Shown here piece by piece: positions 26,488-36,286 of a stretch of DNA of 61,087 nucleotides; position 1 is the first letter of the stretch; each line of letters starts with the position of its first letter. Source of the stretch: CALXVA01 sp964587175 (GTDB lineage: Bacteria; Bacillota; Clostridia; TANB77; CAG-508); assembly GCA_964587175.1 (NCBI GenBank), contig CAZPKK010000002.1:1-61087 (forward strand), written 5' to 3'. A program made the position numbers and the translations under genes. The notes below the pieces were generated by a model, which saw only the letters and a list, made by a program, of their open reading frames with translations, was not told where the DNA came from and made no database searches.

Positions 26488-27768
26488 CTAATTTAATTTC
26501 TTTATTTCATTTACAACTGTCCCGTATGTATAAAAACTACCTATTATAAAATTTATAGCATCATTATTTTTATTTAGCACATCCTTTATAGCTGTCTTTA
26601 AGTCTTTTTTATGTATTCTATCAATCTCAACAAATTCTTTCATATATTCAAACAACTCTTCTTTTAAAATATAATGCTCTTCATCGTTTCCTGATGTTAA
26701 TATAAATGAGGCTTCTTTGTCTTCTGATAAAAGTTTTAGCATTGTTCTGTAATCTTTTCTTTTTAAAATCGATATTATGTACACTCTCTCAAAGTCGCTA
26801 TAATACATTTTTACCATGTTCTGCAAATTTATTATCGCAGGCTCATTATGAGCCCCATCATAAATAATTACTGGATGATTATTTAATTTTTCCATTCTGC
26901 CTTTATGAATAACTGTCTTTAGTCCTTCTCTTATACTCTCCGCCTCTACTATATATCCATGTTGATTTAGAATTTCCATTACTTCTAAACATAAACTCGC
27001 ATTATGAACTTGCATTCTTCCTTTTAAATTTAAAGTTAAATTATGTAACTCTTTATAATCAAAATACTGAAAATCATTGTCATATTTATAATTTGATATA
27101 TCTATTTCTCTAACAATATGTAAATTATTGTTTTTGTCTTTACACTCTTTAATAAATACATTATCTACATCAGGACTCTGTTCAAACACTACTGTATTTG
27201 AATTTTCTTTTATAATTCCTGCTTTTTGATAAGCTATTTCTGGTAATGTATTTCCCAAAATATTCATATGGTCATGTCCGATTGAAGTTATTACTGAAAC
27301 AATTGGATTAGATATTATATTGGTACAATCGTATAATCCACCGAGTCCTGTTTCTAATATTGCAAAATCAACCTTATTTCTATAAAAATATAATAATGCC
27401 ATTGTTGTTTCTAGTTCAAACAAAGTAACATTTATCTTTTCGTGCTTATTATATTCCTCTATTTTGGGTTTTAATTCCTCAATTATTTCAGACATTTCTT
27501 CATCAGAAATTTCCTCGCTATTTATACTAATTCTCTCATTATATCTTATTAAATGAGGTGACAAAAATTTTCCTACCTTGTAGCCTTGTTTGACTAATAT
27601 ATTACTTATTATCTCTGTACAGCTTCCTTTTCCATTTGTTCCCGCAATATGGATAAATTTCATCTTTTTTTCAAAATTATCATAAATATCCATAAAATAT
27701 TTCATCGCTTTCAAAGACGGATCTTTGGTTCCTTTGAAAAAGTTGCTTAAATATTCTTCTACATTCAT
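26488..27768 (-). CDS. folC: Folylpolyglutamate/dihydrofolate synthase (426 aa)
   Basis: This ATP-dependent ligase adds glutamates to folates. It is a Mur-ligase family member: the P-loop FIHIAGTNGKGSCTEII (~40-56), the folate-binding FLSPHLIRYNERISIN, ETGLGGLYDCTNII, the VSVITSIGHDHMNILG segment and the C-terminal domain with IIYDGAHNEPAIINL. Length matches the family. It lies about 90 bases downstream of metG on the same strand, separated by a hairpin. Confidence 0.95.
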   Translation of the reverse strand: MNVEEYLSNFFKGTKDPSLKAMKYFMDIYDNFEKKMKFIHIAGTNGKGSCTEIISNILVKQGYKVGKFLSPHLIRYNERISINSEEISDEEMSEIIEELKPKIEEYNKHEKINVTLFELETTMALLYFYRNKVDFAILETGLGGLYDCTNIISNPIVSVITSIGHDHMNILGNTLPEIAYQKAGIIKENSNTVVFEQSPDVDNVFIKECKDKNNNLHIVREIDISNYKYDNDFQYFDYKELHNLTLNLKGRMQVHNASLCLEVMEILNQHGYIVEAESIREGLKTVIHKGRMEKLNNHPVIIYDGAHNEPAIINLQNMVKMYYSDFERVYIISILKRKDYRTMLKLLSEDKEASFILTSGNDEEHYILKEELFEYMKEFVEIDRIHKKDLKTAIKDVLNKNNDAINFIIGSFYTYGTVVNEIKKLN

Positions 27769-27810
27769 TTTCTTACTCTCTTATATCTTTTTTTGCCATA
27801 TATTATTTTA

Positions 27811-27853
27811 GGACATGGCAAAAGAACAACATAGTTGTCTTTTTTGCCTGTCC
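27811..27853. terminator. Long imperfect hairpin between metG and folC
   Basis: The arms 27811-27830 and 27834-27853 (GGACATGGCAAAAGAACAAC against GTTGTCTTTTTTGCCTGTCC) pair with small slips around an ATA loop. The ends share the GGACA...TGTCC theme with elements at 23722 and 50890. Confidence 0.55.
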
Positions 27854-27858
27854 CCAAA

Positions 27859-29445
27859 TTACATTCTCTCGAAAAGAGGCTCTATATTTTCTAATTTAGT
27901 TCCCAATTTAGGTTCTATTAATTCCCATGTTTTGTTTTCTATGTCTAAGTACTTACGTATTTTCTCGCAAGCTCTTGGCATGAATGGTTCAAATATATTA
28001 GAAAGGTTTGCTATAATTGTCGCACAGGTATATATAGTGTTATTAAATCTTTCTTCATCTTCTTTTTTTTGTATCCATGGTTTTTGTTCATCATAATATT
28101 TATTTGCCACTTCTACTAGCTCCATTGCTTTGTCTGTTGCAAGTTTGAATTCTAGATTTTCTATATCTTTCCCAACTTCTTTGTATGTTTTTTCTATTTT
28201 CGTTTTTATTTCTTCATCTAATTTACCTTGTGGCAATGTATCTAGTCCTTTAAATTTAAGTGTCCTATTTACTAAATTTCCAAATTTATTTAATAATTCT
28301 CCATTATTTGTTGCAATTAAGGCTTCTTCTGAAAAATTAGAATCCTTTTTCTCTGGTCCATTATTAATCAAGTGGAAACGTAAGCTATCCACACTATATT
28401 TTTCTACTAACTCAATAGCTGGAATTCCATTACCTTTACTTTTAGATATTTTTTCATCATTTATATTTAAATATTCAGATGAGACTATTGTATTTACTAA
28501 ATGATAATTTTCTTTCATTGCTAATAGTAATGCATTAAATATTATACTATGAAATACTATGTTATCTTTACCATGCACCATGTAGATAGTTGGCTTATAC
28601 TCTTCTTTCCAAAACTTCTCCCAGTTTTGTTCTGTTTCTTCGCATCTCTTCATTGTTGCTGTAATATATCCAAGTACTGCTTCTATCCACACATACATTT
28701 TTTTGTTTTCATATCCTTCTACTGGTATGTCTACTCCCCAATCCAAATCTCTTGTTACAGCTCTGTCCACTAGTCCTTGCTTTAAATATTTAGCCGTCTC
28801 ATTTTTTGCATTTACTCTCCATATTGTATTATTTTCATCTACATATTTTTCTATTTCTTTTTGAAATTTAGAAAGTTCTAAATATAAATTTTTGTTATCT
28901 TTTAGAATTGTTTTTGAACCACATTCTAAGCAAATCCCATTTTTCATATCTTCTATTGTCGGAACATATTGGCAATTATCGCATTGTTCTGCTTTAGTTT
29001 CTTGTCCACATTTAGGACATGTAATTTGCAGCTCTCTATCAGATAAGAATTTATTGCAATGTCCACAAAAAGCTTGTGGCTCTATTTTTTCATAAATATA
29101 ACCATTATCATATATCTTCTTAAATATTTTCATAACTTCTTTTTTATGAAATTCCGTATCTGTTTTAGTATATAAATCATATGAAAATTCAAATTTTTCA
29201 AATGTTTCTTTATCCCTATTATGATAATATTCTGCTATTTCTTTTGGACTTTTTCCCTCTTTTTTTGCTCTTTCAGTAATTGGTGTTCCATGACAATCTG
29301 AACCAGACACAAACATTACATTATCGCCTTTTGCTCTATAATATCTAGCAAGAACGTCACCCGAAATTAAACCTGCAATATGTCCTAAATGCAAATCATT
29401 ATTCGCATAAGGCCATGCACCACCTATCAAAATGTTTTTACTCAT
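27859..29445 (-). CDS. metG: Methionyl-tRNA synthetase (528 aa)
   Basis: This enzyme charges tRNA-Met. It is a class Ia synthetase with the HIGH-type motif in YANNDLHLGHIAG (~15-25), zinc-knuckle Cys pairs in the connective domain (CGHCNKF, CPKCGQ, CDNC, CLECG, ~123-178) and the KMSKS-type motif KISKSKGNGIP (~340). The anticodon-binding helical domain follows. It stops at 528 residues, so it lacks the optional C-terminal tRNA-binding (Trbp111-like) domain. GGGAGG precedes the ATG. Confidence 0.96.
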   Translation of the reverse strand: MSKNILIGGAWPYANNDLHLGHIAGLISGDVLARYYRAKGDNVMFVSGSDCHGTPITERAKKEGKSPKEIAEYYHNRDKETFEKFEFSYDLYTKTDTEFHKKEVMKIFKKIYDNGYIYEKIEPQAFCGHCNKFLSDRELQITCPKCGQETKAEQCDNCQYVPTIEDMKNGICLECGSKTILKDNKNLYLELSKFQKEIEKYVDENNTIWRVNAKNETAKYLKQGLVDRAVTRDLDWGVDIPVEGYENKKMYVWIEAVLGYITATMKRCEETEQNWEKFWKEEYKPTIYMVHGKDNIVFHSIIFNALLLAMKENYHLVNTIVSSEYLNINDEKISKSKGNGIPAIELVEKYSVDSLRFHLINNGPEKKDSNFSEEALIATNNGELLNKFGNLVNRTLKFKGLDTLPQGKLDEEIKTKIEKTYKEVGKDIENLEFKLATDKAMELVEVANKYYDEQKPWIQKKEDEERFNNTIYTCATIIANLSNIFEPFMPRACEKIRKYLDIENKTWELIEPKLGTKLENIEPLFERM

Positions 29446-29485
29446 AAAAAATCAATCCTCCCATGTATACATACTAATTGCAATA

Positions 29486-29513
29486 TGGTGACAGATTTCA
29501 GAATCTGCCACCA
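29486..29513. repeat. Hairpin copy of the GGTGGCAGATT family
   Basis: TGGTGACAGATT and AATCTGCCACCA pair with one mismatch around TCAG. The element closely matches the palindrome after smpB (22662-22685), showing a dispersed palindromic repeat. It lies between the 119-aa membrane protein gene and metG. Confidence 0.6.
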
Positions 29514-29531
29514 ATTAATTTTAAAAAGATA

Positions 29532-29870
29532 TTATATTTTGCTCCAAAACCAGTCCAAACTATTGTCAATACTTTTTTTCTTTTTTAATTTCGCTTCAAT
29601 ATCATCAACCCACAAATATGAAATAAATGAAATTAATACAAAAACCAAATCGAATACCATTGTAACTATTAAATCAGATATTTCATCCTGTGTTAGTTCT
29701 ACATTTGTAATAAATACTATTACATGTGCTACTAACAATCCTACAAATACGAACAGCATTATAGCTGCTATAGCACTTTTTTTGGTTTCCTTTGCTAAAA
29801 TTAATACAAGAACAAATATTAACGCTGCTAATAATAATGTTAACGGATTTGTGAAGTTTATCATTGGCAT
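29532..29870 (-). CDS. Small membrane protein, three helices (112 aa)
   Basis: The start is uncertain: AAAGGA precedes ATG 29868-29870, and upstream and downstream in-frame ATGs exist. Three hydrophobic helices are visible (LTLLLAALIFVLVLILA, SAIAAIMLFVFVGLLVAHVIV and MVFDLVFVLISFISYLWV), followed by a Lys-rich tail. It follows glmM directly on the same strand. No family is recognised; the helix pattern gives no sign of a transporter or enzyme. Confidence 0.6.
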   Translation of the reverse strand: MPMINFTNPLTLLLAALIFVLVLILAKETKKSAIAAIMLFVFVGLLVAHVIVFITNVELTQDEISDLIVTMVFDLVFVLISFISYLWVDDIEAKLKKKKSIDNSLDWFWSKI

Positions 29871-29894
29871 TTTTCCTTTCTCCCCCTTCATATA

Positions 29895-31259
29895 TTAATT
29901 TAATTTTTTCTCAATTAATTTTGAAAGATTTTCTGCTTTGGTTCTAATGTAATTTTCATCTGTACCCTCTATCATTACTCTAATTAATGATTCTGTTCCA
30001 GACGGCCTTATTAAAACTCTTCCATTTCCAGAGAACTCTTCTTCAAGTTTATTGATTTCATTTTTAATCTCTTTGTCATCGTTGTATGTATATTTTTTAT
30101 CGTTTGAGACTTTAGCATTAACTAAAACTTGAGGATATATTTTTATTATATCACAAATTTTCGATGATGACACATTTTTTTCCAAAATAATTTTTATTAA
30201 CATCAAAGATGTCAAAATTCCATCTCCTGTTGGGTTATAATCCAGCATTATGATATGACCAGATTGCTCTCCTCCAAGATTGTATCCTTCTTCTAGCATT
30301 TTTTCAAGTACATATCTGTCACCAACTTTTGTTTCTTCAAAATTGATGTCATTTCCCTTAGCATATTTTTTCAATCCAAGATTGCTCATAACAGTTGCAA
30401 CCAAAGTATCTTTTTTCAATGTTCCTTTTTCTTTCATATAATTGGAAATTACTGCTAGAAGCTTATCTCCATCTATTTCGTTTCCTTTTTCGTCCACAGC
30501 TAAGCATCTGTCTCCATCCCCATCATATGCAATTCCTAAATTACAATTGTTTTCCACTACATATTTTTTCAATACATCTAAATGTGTAGATCCACAATTT
30601 TCATTTATATTTATTCCATTTGGTGTATTGTTTAATATATAATGTTTTATTCCTAATGCTGTAAATACTTTTTCTGCAACAACTGATGTTGCTCCATTTG
30701 CTGTATCTATCGCTACAACAAAATCTGACGTATCTAAATTTTCAAAGTCTTCTTCAAAATTCTTTCTAAAGAAATATACATACTCATCTAACAAATCTGT
30801 TCTTATTTCAGACACTCCTATTTTATCATTTACTGCAGAAAAACTTTCAAGTTTGTCAGAGTCCATTATTTCTTCTATTTCTTCTTCTATATCATCTGGT
30901 ATTTTCATTCCTTTATTACTAAAATACTTTACCCCATTAGACTCATATGTATTATGAGACGCTGAAATAACCACACCTGCATCTGTTTTTAGTTTTTTAG
31001 TTAAATACGCAACTCCAGGTGTTGGCATTACTCCTAATATTTTAACATTAGCTCCATAACTTAAAAAACCTGCAGTCATTGCACTTTCTATCAATGTGCC
31101 AGAAATACGTGTGTCTCTTCCTATTAAAATTGTTGGTGTATGGTCAGTATGCTTTGCTAACACATACGCTCCAGCTTTTGCTACTCTGTATACTAAATCA
31201 GGAGATAATTCTGTATTGGCAATTCTTCTGATTCCGTCTGTTCCAAAATATTTTCTCAT
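29895..31259 (-). CDS. glmM: Phosphoglucosamine mutase (454 aa)
   Basis: The enzyme converts glucosamine-6-phosphate to glucosamine-1-phosphate for UDP-GlcNAc and peptidoglycan. It has the phosphohexomutase signature: the catalytic Ser in VVISASHNTYESNGVKYF (~100), the metal-binding AYDGDGDRCLAVD (~243), the sugar-binding GGEQSGHIIMLD (~325) and the phosphate-binding RPSGTESLIRVMIEG (~415). Asn-Thr rather than Asn-Pro in the Ser loop is within the family's variation. The ATG follows GGAGG. Confidence 0.96.
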   Translation of the reverse strand: MRKYFGTDGIRRIANTELSPDLVYRVAKAGAYVLAKHTDHTPTILIGRDTRISGTLIESAMTAGFLSYGANVKILGVMPTPGVAYLTKKLKTDAGVVISASHNTYESNGVKYFSNKGMKIPDDIEEEIEEIMDSDKLESFSAVNDKIGVSEIRTDLLDEYVYFFRKNFEEDFENLDTSDFVVAIDTANGATSVVAEKVFTALGIKHYILNNTPNGININENCGSTHLDVLKKYVVENNCNLGIAYDGDGDRCLAVDEKGNEIDGDKLLAVISNYMKEKGTLKKDTLVATVMSNLGLKKYAKGNDINFEETKVGDRYVLEKMLEEGYNLGGEQSGHIIMLDYNPTGDGILTSLMLIKIILEKNVSSSKICDIIKIYPQVLVNAKVSNDKKYTYNDDKEIKNEINKLEEEFSGNGRVLIRPSGTESLIRVMIEGTDENYIRTKAENLSKLIEKKLN

Positions 31260-31336
31260 TGTAAACCTCCATCTAAACAGATATTTCTATACTACATTTT
31301 ATATCATATTTTTGTATTTTATGCAATTACTTTAGT

Positions 31337-33040
31337 TTACATTTTATTAGGCATTTGCATTCCTAAAAGCCCTGCACCTATTTTTAATACTATGTTCACA
31401 CAATATGTTAGATAGGCTCTTGCATTTTGAAGGTTTTTATCTTCTGAAACAATTTTATTTTCATTATAAAATACACTAAAAAGCTGTGCTAAATTTATAA
31501 GATATTTAGATATAATATATGGCTCATTTTTATCTGCTGCCTGACATATGGTATCACCAAAATTATAAATTGTTTTTATTAAATTAATTGATGCTTCATC
31601 TTGCAAAAGTGAAATATCTACATCTTCTAAATTTGGAATATTGCCAACTTTTTCTAATACACTATTAGTACGAACATACATGTATTGCAAATAAGGACCT
31701 GTTTCACCATTAAAGTTAAGTGCTGTATTCCAGTCAAATACTTGGTCTTTGATATTGCTTGTTGATAGAGTATTAAAAATAATTGCACCAATTCCAACCT
31801 TTTTAGCAATATCTTCTTTATTTTCTAAATCTGGATTTTTTTCTTCTATAATTTCTTTTGCTTTTTTTATAGTTTCATTTATAAGGTCTTCTATTTTAAC
31901 AACATTTCCAAGCCTTGTAGACATTCTCCCTGTAGGCAAACTTACCATTCCATATGCCAAATGTTTTAATCCTTTTACATATTTTTCATCTACTAAATAT
32001 CTTGCTACAGCAAAAACCTGCTTAAAATGCAAATTTTGCTCATATGCCACTACATATAAACATCTATCAAAATCATATGTTTTTGCCCTATACATTATTG
32101 CAGCTAAATCCCTTGTAGCATATATTGAAGAGCCATCTGTCTTTTGTATTATACATGGCGTTTCTATTCCAACATCAGTTAAATCAACAATTTTTGCTCC
32201 TTCTGATTCAGTAACTACTCCTTTTTCTTCAAGTTTTTGTACTACTTCATCCATTTTGTCAGCATAAAAAGCTTCTCCATTGTATGAGTCAAATCTCACA
32301 TCAAGCACATCATATATTTTATTGAATTCAACTAAGCTTAAATCCTTAAACTTATTCCACAAATCAGTACAGTATTTATCTCCATCTTCAAGAAGTCTAA
32401 AATTTTCTCTGCATCTTCCAAGGATTTCTTCATCTTTTTTACATAAATCATTAATTCTCACATACATATCTAGCATTTTGTCAGTTGGATTTTCTGAAAA
32501 ATCATATTCGTCTCCCCATAATTTATAAGCTTCTATCATTTTTCCAAACTGTGTACCATAATCTCCTAAGTGATTTATTGTGGTTGTATTATATCCTAAA
32601 TATTTATAAATTCTATATATGGAATTACCAATTAATGTATTACGCAGATGTCCAATATGAAAAGGTTTTGCAATATTTGGTGAAGAATATTCAATTACAA
32701 TATTCTTTCCATTACCTAATTTACTGCTACCATATTCTTCTTTTCTTTCATTTATTTCACTAAAAACAGTTTCTGTCATTCTTTTATTATTTACAAAAAA
32801 ATTTAAGTAGCCATTTACAACTTCGACTTTAGAAATCATTTCTTCATCAATTTCTAGTTTTTCTTTTATTTCATTTGCAATAATTTGTGGTGCCTTTTTC
32901 ATCTCTTTTGCAAGCCTAAAACATGGAAATGAATAATCCCCCATTTGTTTATTTGCAGGCACTTCAATAAATTCTTCTATTGTGTCAATATGGGTTATAT
33001 TTTTTAACTCATTTGCTATTATATTTTTAAAGTTTATCAT
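31337..33040 (-). CDS. argS: Arginyl-tRNA synthetase (567 aa)
   Basis: This enzyme charges tRNA-Arg. It carries the N-terminal Add-1 domain (~1-110), the HIGH motif in SSPNIAKPFHIGHLRNTLIG (~113-135), the conserved GDYGTQFGKMI, TRDLAAIMYR, the GRMSTRLGNVV segment in place of KMSKS, and the C-terminal anticodon-binding DALR domain (~450-567). Length is normal. Since this enzyme governs arginyl-tRNA supply, it bears on the CGG decoding question, but nothing in its own sequence looks unusual. AAAGGAG precedes the ATG. Confidence 0.96.
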   Translation of the reverse strand: MINFKNIIANELKNITHIDTIEEFIEVPANKQMGDYSFPCFRLAKEMKKAPQIIANEIKEKLEIDEEMISKVEVVNGYLNFFVNNKRMTETVFSEINERKEEYGSSKLGNGKNIVIEYSSPNIAKPFHIGHLRNTLIGNSIYRIYKYLGYNTTTINHLGDYGTQFGKMIEAYKLWGDEYDFSENPTDKMLDMYVRINDLCKKDEEILGRCRENFRLLEDGDKYCTDLWNKFKDLSLVEFNKIYDVLDVRFDSYNGEAFYADKMDEVVQKLEEKGVVTESEGAKIVDLTDVGIETPCIIQKTDGSSIYATRDLAAIMYRAKTYDFDRCLYVVAYEQNLHFKQVFAVARYLVDEKYVKGLKHLAYGMVSLPTGRMSTRLGNVVKIEDLINETIKKAKEIIEEKNPDLENKEDIAKKVGIGAIIFNTLSTSNIKDQVFDWNTALNFNGETGPYLQYMYVRTNSVLEKVGNIPNLEDVDISLLQDEASINLIKTIYNFGDTICQAADKNEPYIISKYLINLAQLFSVFYNENKIVSEDKNLQNARAYLTYCVNIVLKIGAGLLGMQMPNKM

Positions 33041-33085
33041 ATATTCTCCTTTCTTTGTACAATTTGCAATTTTGTTTCAATCGTA

Positions 33086-34228
33086 TTAATCTCCTAAATT
33101 AATTCCAATGTGTCTTGCAGTTTTAACAAGCTCATCATCCATTGGTACCTTTCTTAAATTACTTTCAGGAGTATTACCAGAAACAGCCCCTATCTCTTTA
33201 TTGTTTCCAACTACTTCTTCTAAAGGAACACTATTTAATCTTCCATCTTTTATTACTGTTAGTACATTAAATTTTCCTTCTAAAGCAAGTTCCATTGCTT
33301 TAGAACCATATTTTGTAGAAAGAACTCTATCAAAAGCAGTTGGAGTTCCTCCCCTTTGCATATATCCAAGAACAGTACATCTCGACTCTAAACCAGTTAG
33401 CTCTTCTAATTGTTTTGCAACTTGTTCTCCTACTCCACCAAGCTTAGTATTATCAACTCCAGAGCCATTATTTCTAATACTTTTTACTACAATATCTCCA
33501 TCTTTAGGTTTTGCACCTTCTGCAACTACAACAACACTAAAAGATTTTCCTCTATTTTTTCTATTAATAATTTTTCTTGCAGCACTATTTATATCATAAG
33601 GAATTTCTGGTATTAGTGCGACATCAGCACCGCCTGCTATAGCAGATTCTAACGCTATCCAGCCAGCATATCTTCCCATAACTTCCAATATCATAATTCT
33701 GTGATGTGTTTCTCCAGTAGAATGAAGTCTGTCAATTGCCTCTGTAGCAACAGAAACAGCTGTATTATATCCAAATGTAATTTCTGTACATGCAACATCA
33801 TTATCTATTGTTTTAGGTACCCCAATCACATTTATTCCTTTTAAAGATAAGTCTCTCGCAGATTTTTGTGTACCATCTCCACCTAGTGTAAATAAACAGT
33901 CTATCTCATCCTTTCTTATATTCTCAACACAAATATCTGATAAATCTTTATATACTTTTTCTCCATTTTCTTCCACAGGGTAATTAAATACATTTGCATT
34001 TGTTGATGAACCTATTATAGAACCACCTTTTGGTAATATCCCTACTGCATTGCCTGTTGAACTTGTACCAAGTCTTATTATATCATTTTTTAATAATCCA
34101 TTAAACCCATCTATAAACCCATAACATTCTATATTTTTATTTTCAGCAGTCTTTATTATTGCTCTAATAACAGCATTAAATCCTGAAACATCTCCACCAT
34201 TAGCCAAGATTGCAACCTTTTTTAACAT
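33086..34228 (-). CDS. pfkA: 6-phosphofructokinase (380 aa)
   Basis: The enzyme phosphorylates fructose-6-phosphate in glycolysis. It shows ILANGGDVSGFNAVI, LGGDGTQKSA (Gly at the position that is Asp in PPi enzymes), PKTIDNDVACTE (Lys at the position usual for PPi or mixed-substrate enzymes), EVMGRYAGWIALESAIAGG and GYMQRGGTPTAFDR. The Gly/Lys combination is that of the group III, ATP-dependent enzymes. At 380 residues it is longer than the 320-residue Bacillus PfkA. Phosphoryl donor is an inference from these residues. Confidence 0.93.
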   Translation of the reverse strand: MLKKVAILANGGDVSGFNAVIRAIIKTAENKNIECYGFIDGFNGLLKNDIIRLGTSSTGNAVGILPKGGSIIGSSTNANVFNYPVEENGEKVYKDLSDICVENIRKDEIDCLFTLGGDGTQKSARDLSLKGINVIGVPKTIDNDVACTEITFGYNTAVSVATEAIDRLHSTGETHHRIMILEVMGRYAGWIALESAIAGGADVALIPEIPYDINSAARKIINRKNRGKSFSVVVVAEGAKPKDGDIVVKSIRNNGSGVDNTKLGGVGEQVAKQLEELTGLESRCTVLGYMQRGGTPTAFDRVLSTKYGSKAMELALEGKFNVLTVIKDGRLNSVPLEEVVGNNKEIGAVSGNTPESNLRKVPMDDELVKTARHIGINLGD

Positions 34229-34278
34229 ATTTCATCTTTCCTTCCTTCTTCTTACTTATATTATTATACCAGTAAATA

Positions 34279-34310
34279 AAAAAATTACAACTAAAAAGTT
34301 GCAATTTTTT
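34279..34310 (-). terminator. Terminator of the spoIIIA operon
   Basis: On the minus strand AAAAAATTGCAACT and AGTTGTAATTTTTT form a strong stem with a T4 loop directly after the spoIIIAH stop, followed by T residues. Confidence 0.8.
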
Positions 34311-34966
34311 CACTCTTTATTCATTATGTGGATATTTTCTATATCCGCTTCTAACTCCCTTGTAATAATATTTTGTATTTGTGCAATTTCGTTTGCTTCT
34401 AAATCATCACCTTTTACAATTACATTTATACTTTCCCCATTTACAAATATAATTAAATCTTCTATCCCTTTTGTTTTTATAAGATTTTCTGCAATCATAA
34501 TAGCATTTTGTTCATTATTTATCCTAATTATTTCTTCTTGAGCTGTTTGCTTTTGAGTTTCACTAACATTAGTATTATTTAATATTTCTTGATAATTTGC
34601 TATTTGTTGTGAATACATTGTACTTCTTTCTAATCTTGAATTAGTAAAATATTCATCTGTTGTTATTGTATCAGTACTTGTTTCTACTTCATCATAAGAC
34701 AAATCTTCTTCCACCTCTTCATCAATAATTTCATTATTTACTTCATCAGTCTCTTCATATATTTCATCATCAGTTATAATATTAGTTTCATCAGAAGCAT
34801 TTGCACTTACAAGTTTAGCATCACCAATACTAGCCATTTCTTCTGAATCAACTAAGCTACTTGCCTCTAGTGAATTTTCATTATTAGTAAAATTTAAATA
34901 ACCTGCTGCAATAATCATAAGTCCTATAACAAATACTACAATTTGATTTTTCTTTAAAGTCTTCAT
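34310..34966 (-). CDS. spoIIIAH: Stage III sporulation protein AH (218 aa)
   Basis: SpoIIIAH is a mother-cell membrane protein whose extracellular domain binds forespore SpoIIQ to form the feeding-tube channel. I chose ATG 34964-34966 after AAAGGAG; the GTG two codons upstream overlaps that site. One N-terminal helix (KNQIVVFVIGLMIIAAGYLNF) is followed by an acidic low-complexity linker and a C-terminal ring-building domain (RSTMYSQQIANYQEILNN ... IIFVNGESINVIVKGDDLEA). It is the last gene of the complete spoIIIA operon. Confidence 0.92.
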   Translation of the reverse strand: MKTLKKNQIVVFVIGLMIIAAGYLNFTNNENSLEASSLVDSEEMASIGDAKLVSANASDETNIITDDEIYEETDEVNNEIIDEEVEEDLSYDEVETSTDTITTDEYFTNSRLERSTMYSQQIANYQEILNNTNVSETQKQTAQEEIIRINNEQNAIMIAENLIKTKGIEDLIIFVNGESINVIVKGDDLEANEIAQIQNIITRELEADIENIHIMNKE

Positions 34967-34996
34967 AAGCACTCTCCTTTGCGGCTTTCGCCTTAT

Positions 34997-35623
34997 CTAA
35001 TTAGACATTTCAAAAACTTGTATTTTATGTGTAGCAAGTCCAGTAACCGCTTCTACTGCTTGTATTATATTTGATTTTACTATTGCATCTGTTGCTCCTT
35101 CTGCTGCTATTATTGCTCCTTCTATTTTCGGACTAATAATACTTTGTGTTATTATAGTTGAAGTTCCATCGCTTTCTTCATATACCACTTCTTTTTTAGT
35201 ATCTGTTTGAGTCACAGTCCTTGTTCCACCTTCACTATCTGTTTCTTCTGTGGTTTCTTCTGAAGTTTCCTCATTATATATAGGTAGAATTTGACTAGTC
35301 TCAGAATATGTAATCATTACTTCTACATTTCCTACTCCACTCATTTTAGATAATATAGATTCCAAACTACTTATTAATTCATCCTTGCTATCTATCACTG
35401 ATTCATTAGACGTATTTGTGTCCATTACTTCTTCTGCTAATTTTTTATTTGAATCAGAAGTTTCTTCTTCATTGGTTTCGTCTCCATCATTCCATATGAC
35501 ATTTATTACAATAATTGTTATTATTAATATAATGATAAATACAACTATATTTTCTATTCTCTTTTTATTATTAGTGTCATCTTCATTCTTATTAAAAAAA
35601 CTCTTTATTTTGTCTTTAAACAT
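34997..35623 (-). CDS. spoIIIAG: Stage III sporulation protein AG (208 aa)
   Basis: SpoIIIAG forms a large multimeric ring in the channel between mother cell and forespore. ATG 35621-35623 is eight bases from AGGAG; the upstream GTG sits inside the ribosome site. An N-terminal cytoplasmic segment, one membrane helix (NIVVFIIILIITIIVINVIW), and an extracellular domain with LESILSKMSGVGNVEVMITY and KIEGAIIAAEGATDAIVKSN are seen, the latter being the ring-building motif. An acidic insertion (ETSEETTEETDSEGG) lies inside the domain. Confidence 0.93.
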   Translation of the reverse strand: MFKDKIKSFFNKNEDDTNNKKRIENIVVFIIILIITIIVINVIWNDGDETNEEETSDSNKKLAEEVMDTNTSNESVIDSKDELISSLESILSKMSGVGNVEVMITYSETSQILPIYNEETSEETTEETDSEGGTRTVTQTDTKKEVVYEESDGTSTIITQSIISPKIEGAIIAAEGATDAIVKSNIIQAVEAVTGLATHKIQVFEMSN

Positions 35624-35650
35624 AGATACTTTCACTCCTTTCTTTTTGAA

Positions 35651-36274
35651 CTATGTTATATCTATATTGCCTTCATCCACCTCATAAACACTACTAAGAT
35701 ATTCTTTTAGCTCTTCCTTTTCACTATATGATAACGTACTTCCATTTTCCTCACTTTCATCCTCTGAAACATCGTTTTCTGTAATACTCACCTCAATTTT
35801 GTTCACTGTCTCCACAGGTTCTATTGTATTATTAGTTTCTTCATCTTCTGTATTGCTTTTCTTAACACTCATTGTTACTGAAGTAATACTATAACTGTCA
35901 TCGTTTGCAATCTCAACATCAATACTGTTTACTATATAACCTTTTGCTTCTACTTTAGCTATCATATCACTTTTTATGCTTGAAGAATAAATTTCCATTA
36001 TACTACTTTCGTTATTTGCTTGAATACTATTTTGTACATTAATTGATTCTTCTGTTTCTTTTATATACTCATCTAAATCTAATATGTCAGATACACTTAT
36101 TGTGTCTCCTGTAATTTTAGTAATAATAGGTGATACTATTGTAAATAAAACATATACTCCAATAACTACTTTTATATATTTTTTAGAATTTCCCTCTGGT
36201 ATTATCATTTCAATTATAGTACCTATAATAACTGCTATTATAATTCCTTCTGCCCATTCACTTATCCATTCCAT
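35651..36274 (-). CDS. spoIIIAF: Stage III sporulation protein AF (207 aa)
   Basis: This is a channel-complex membrane protein with two N-terminal helices (EGIIIAVIIGTIIEMIIP and YIKVVIGVYVLFTIVSPII) followed by a soluble domain. The motif EMIIPEGNSKKYIKVVIG is characteristic of SpoIIIAF. The ATG follows AGGAGG by five bases, and the gene is packed tightly between spoIIIAE and spoIIIAG. Confidence 0.93.
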   Translation of the reverse strand: MEWISEWAEGIIIAVIIGTIIEMIIPEGNSKKYIKVVIGVYVLFTIVSPIITKITGDTISVSDILDLDEYIKETEESINVQNSIQANNESSIMEIYSSSIKSDMIAKVEAKGYIVNSIDVEIANDDSYSITSVTMSVKKSNTEDEETNNTIEPVETVNKIEVSITENDVSEDESEENGSTLSYSEKEELKEYLSSVYEVDEGNIDIT

Positions 36275-36286
36275 TATCTCCTCCTA

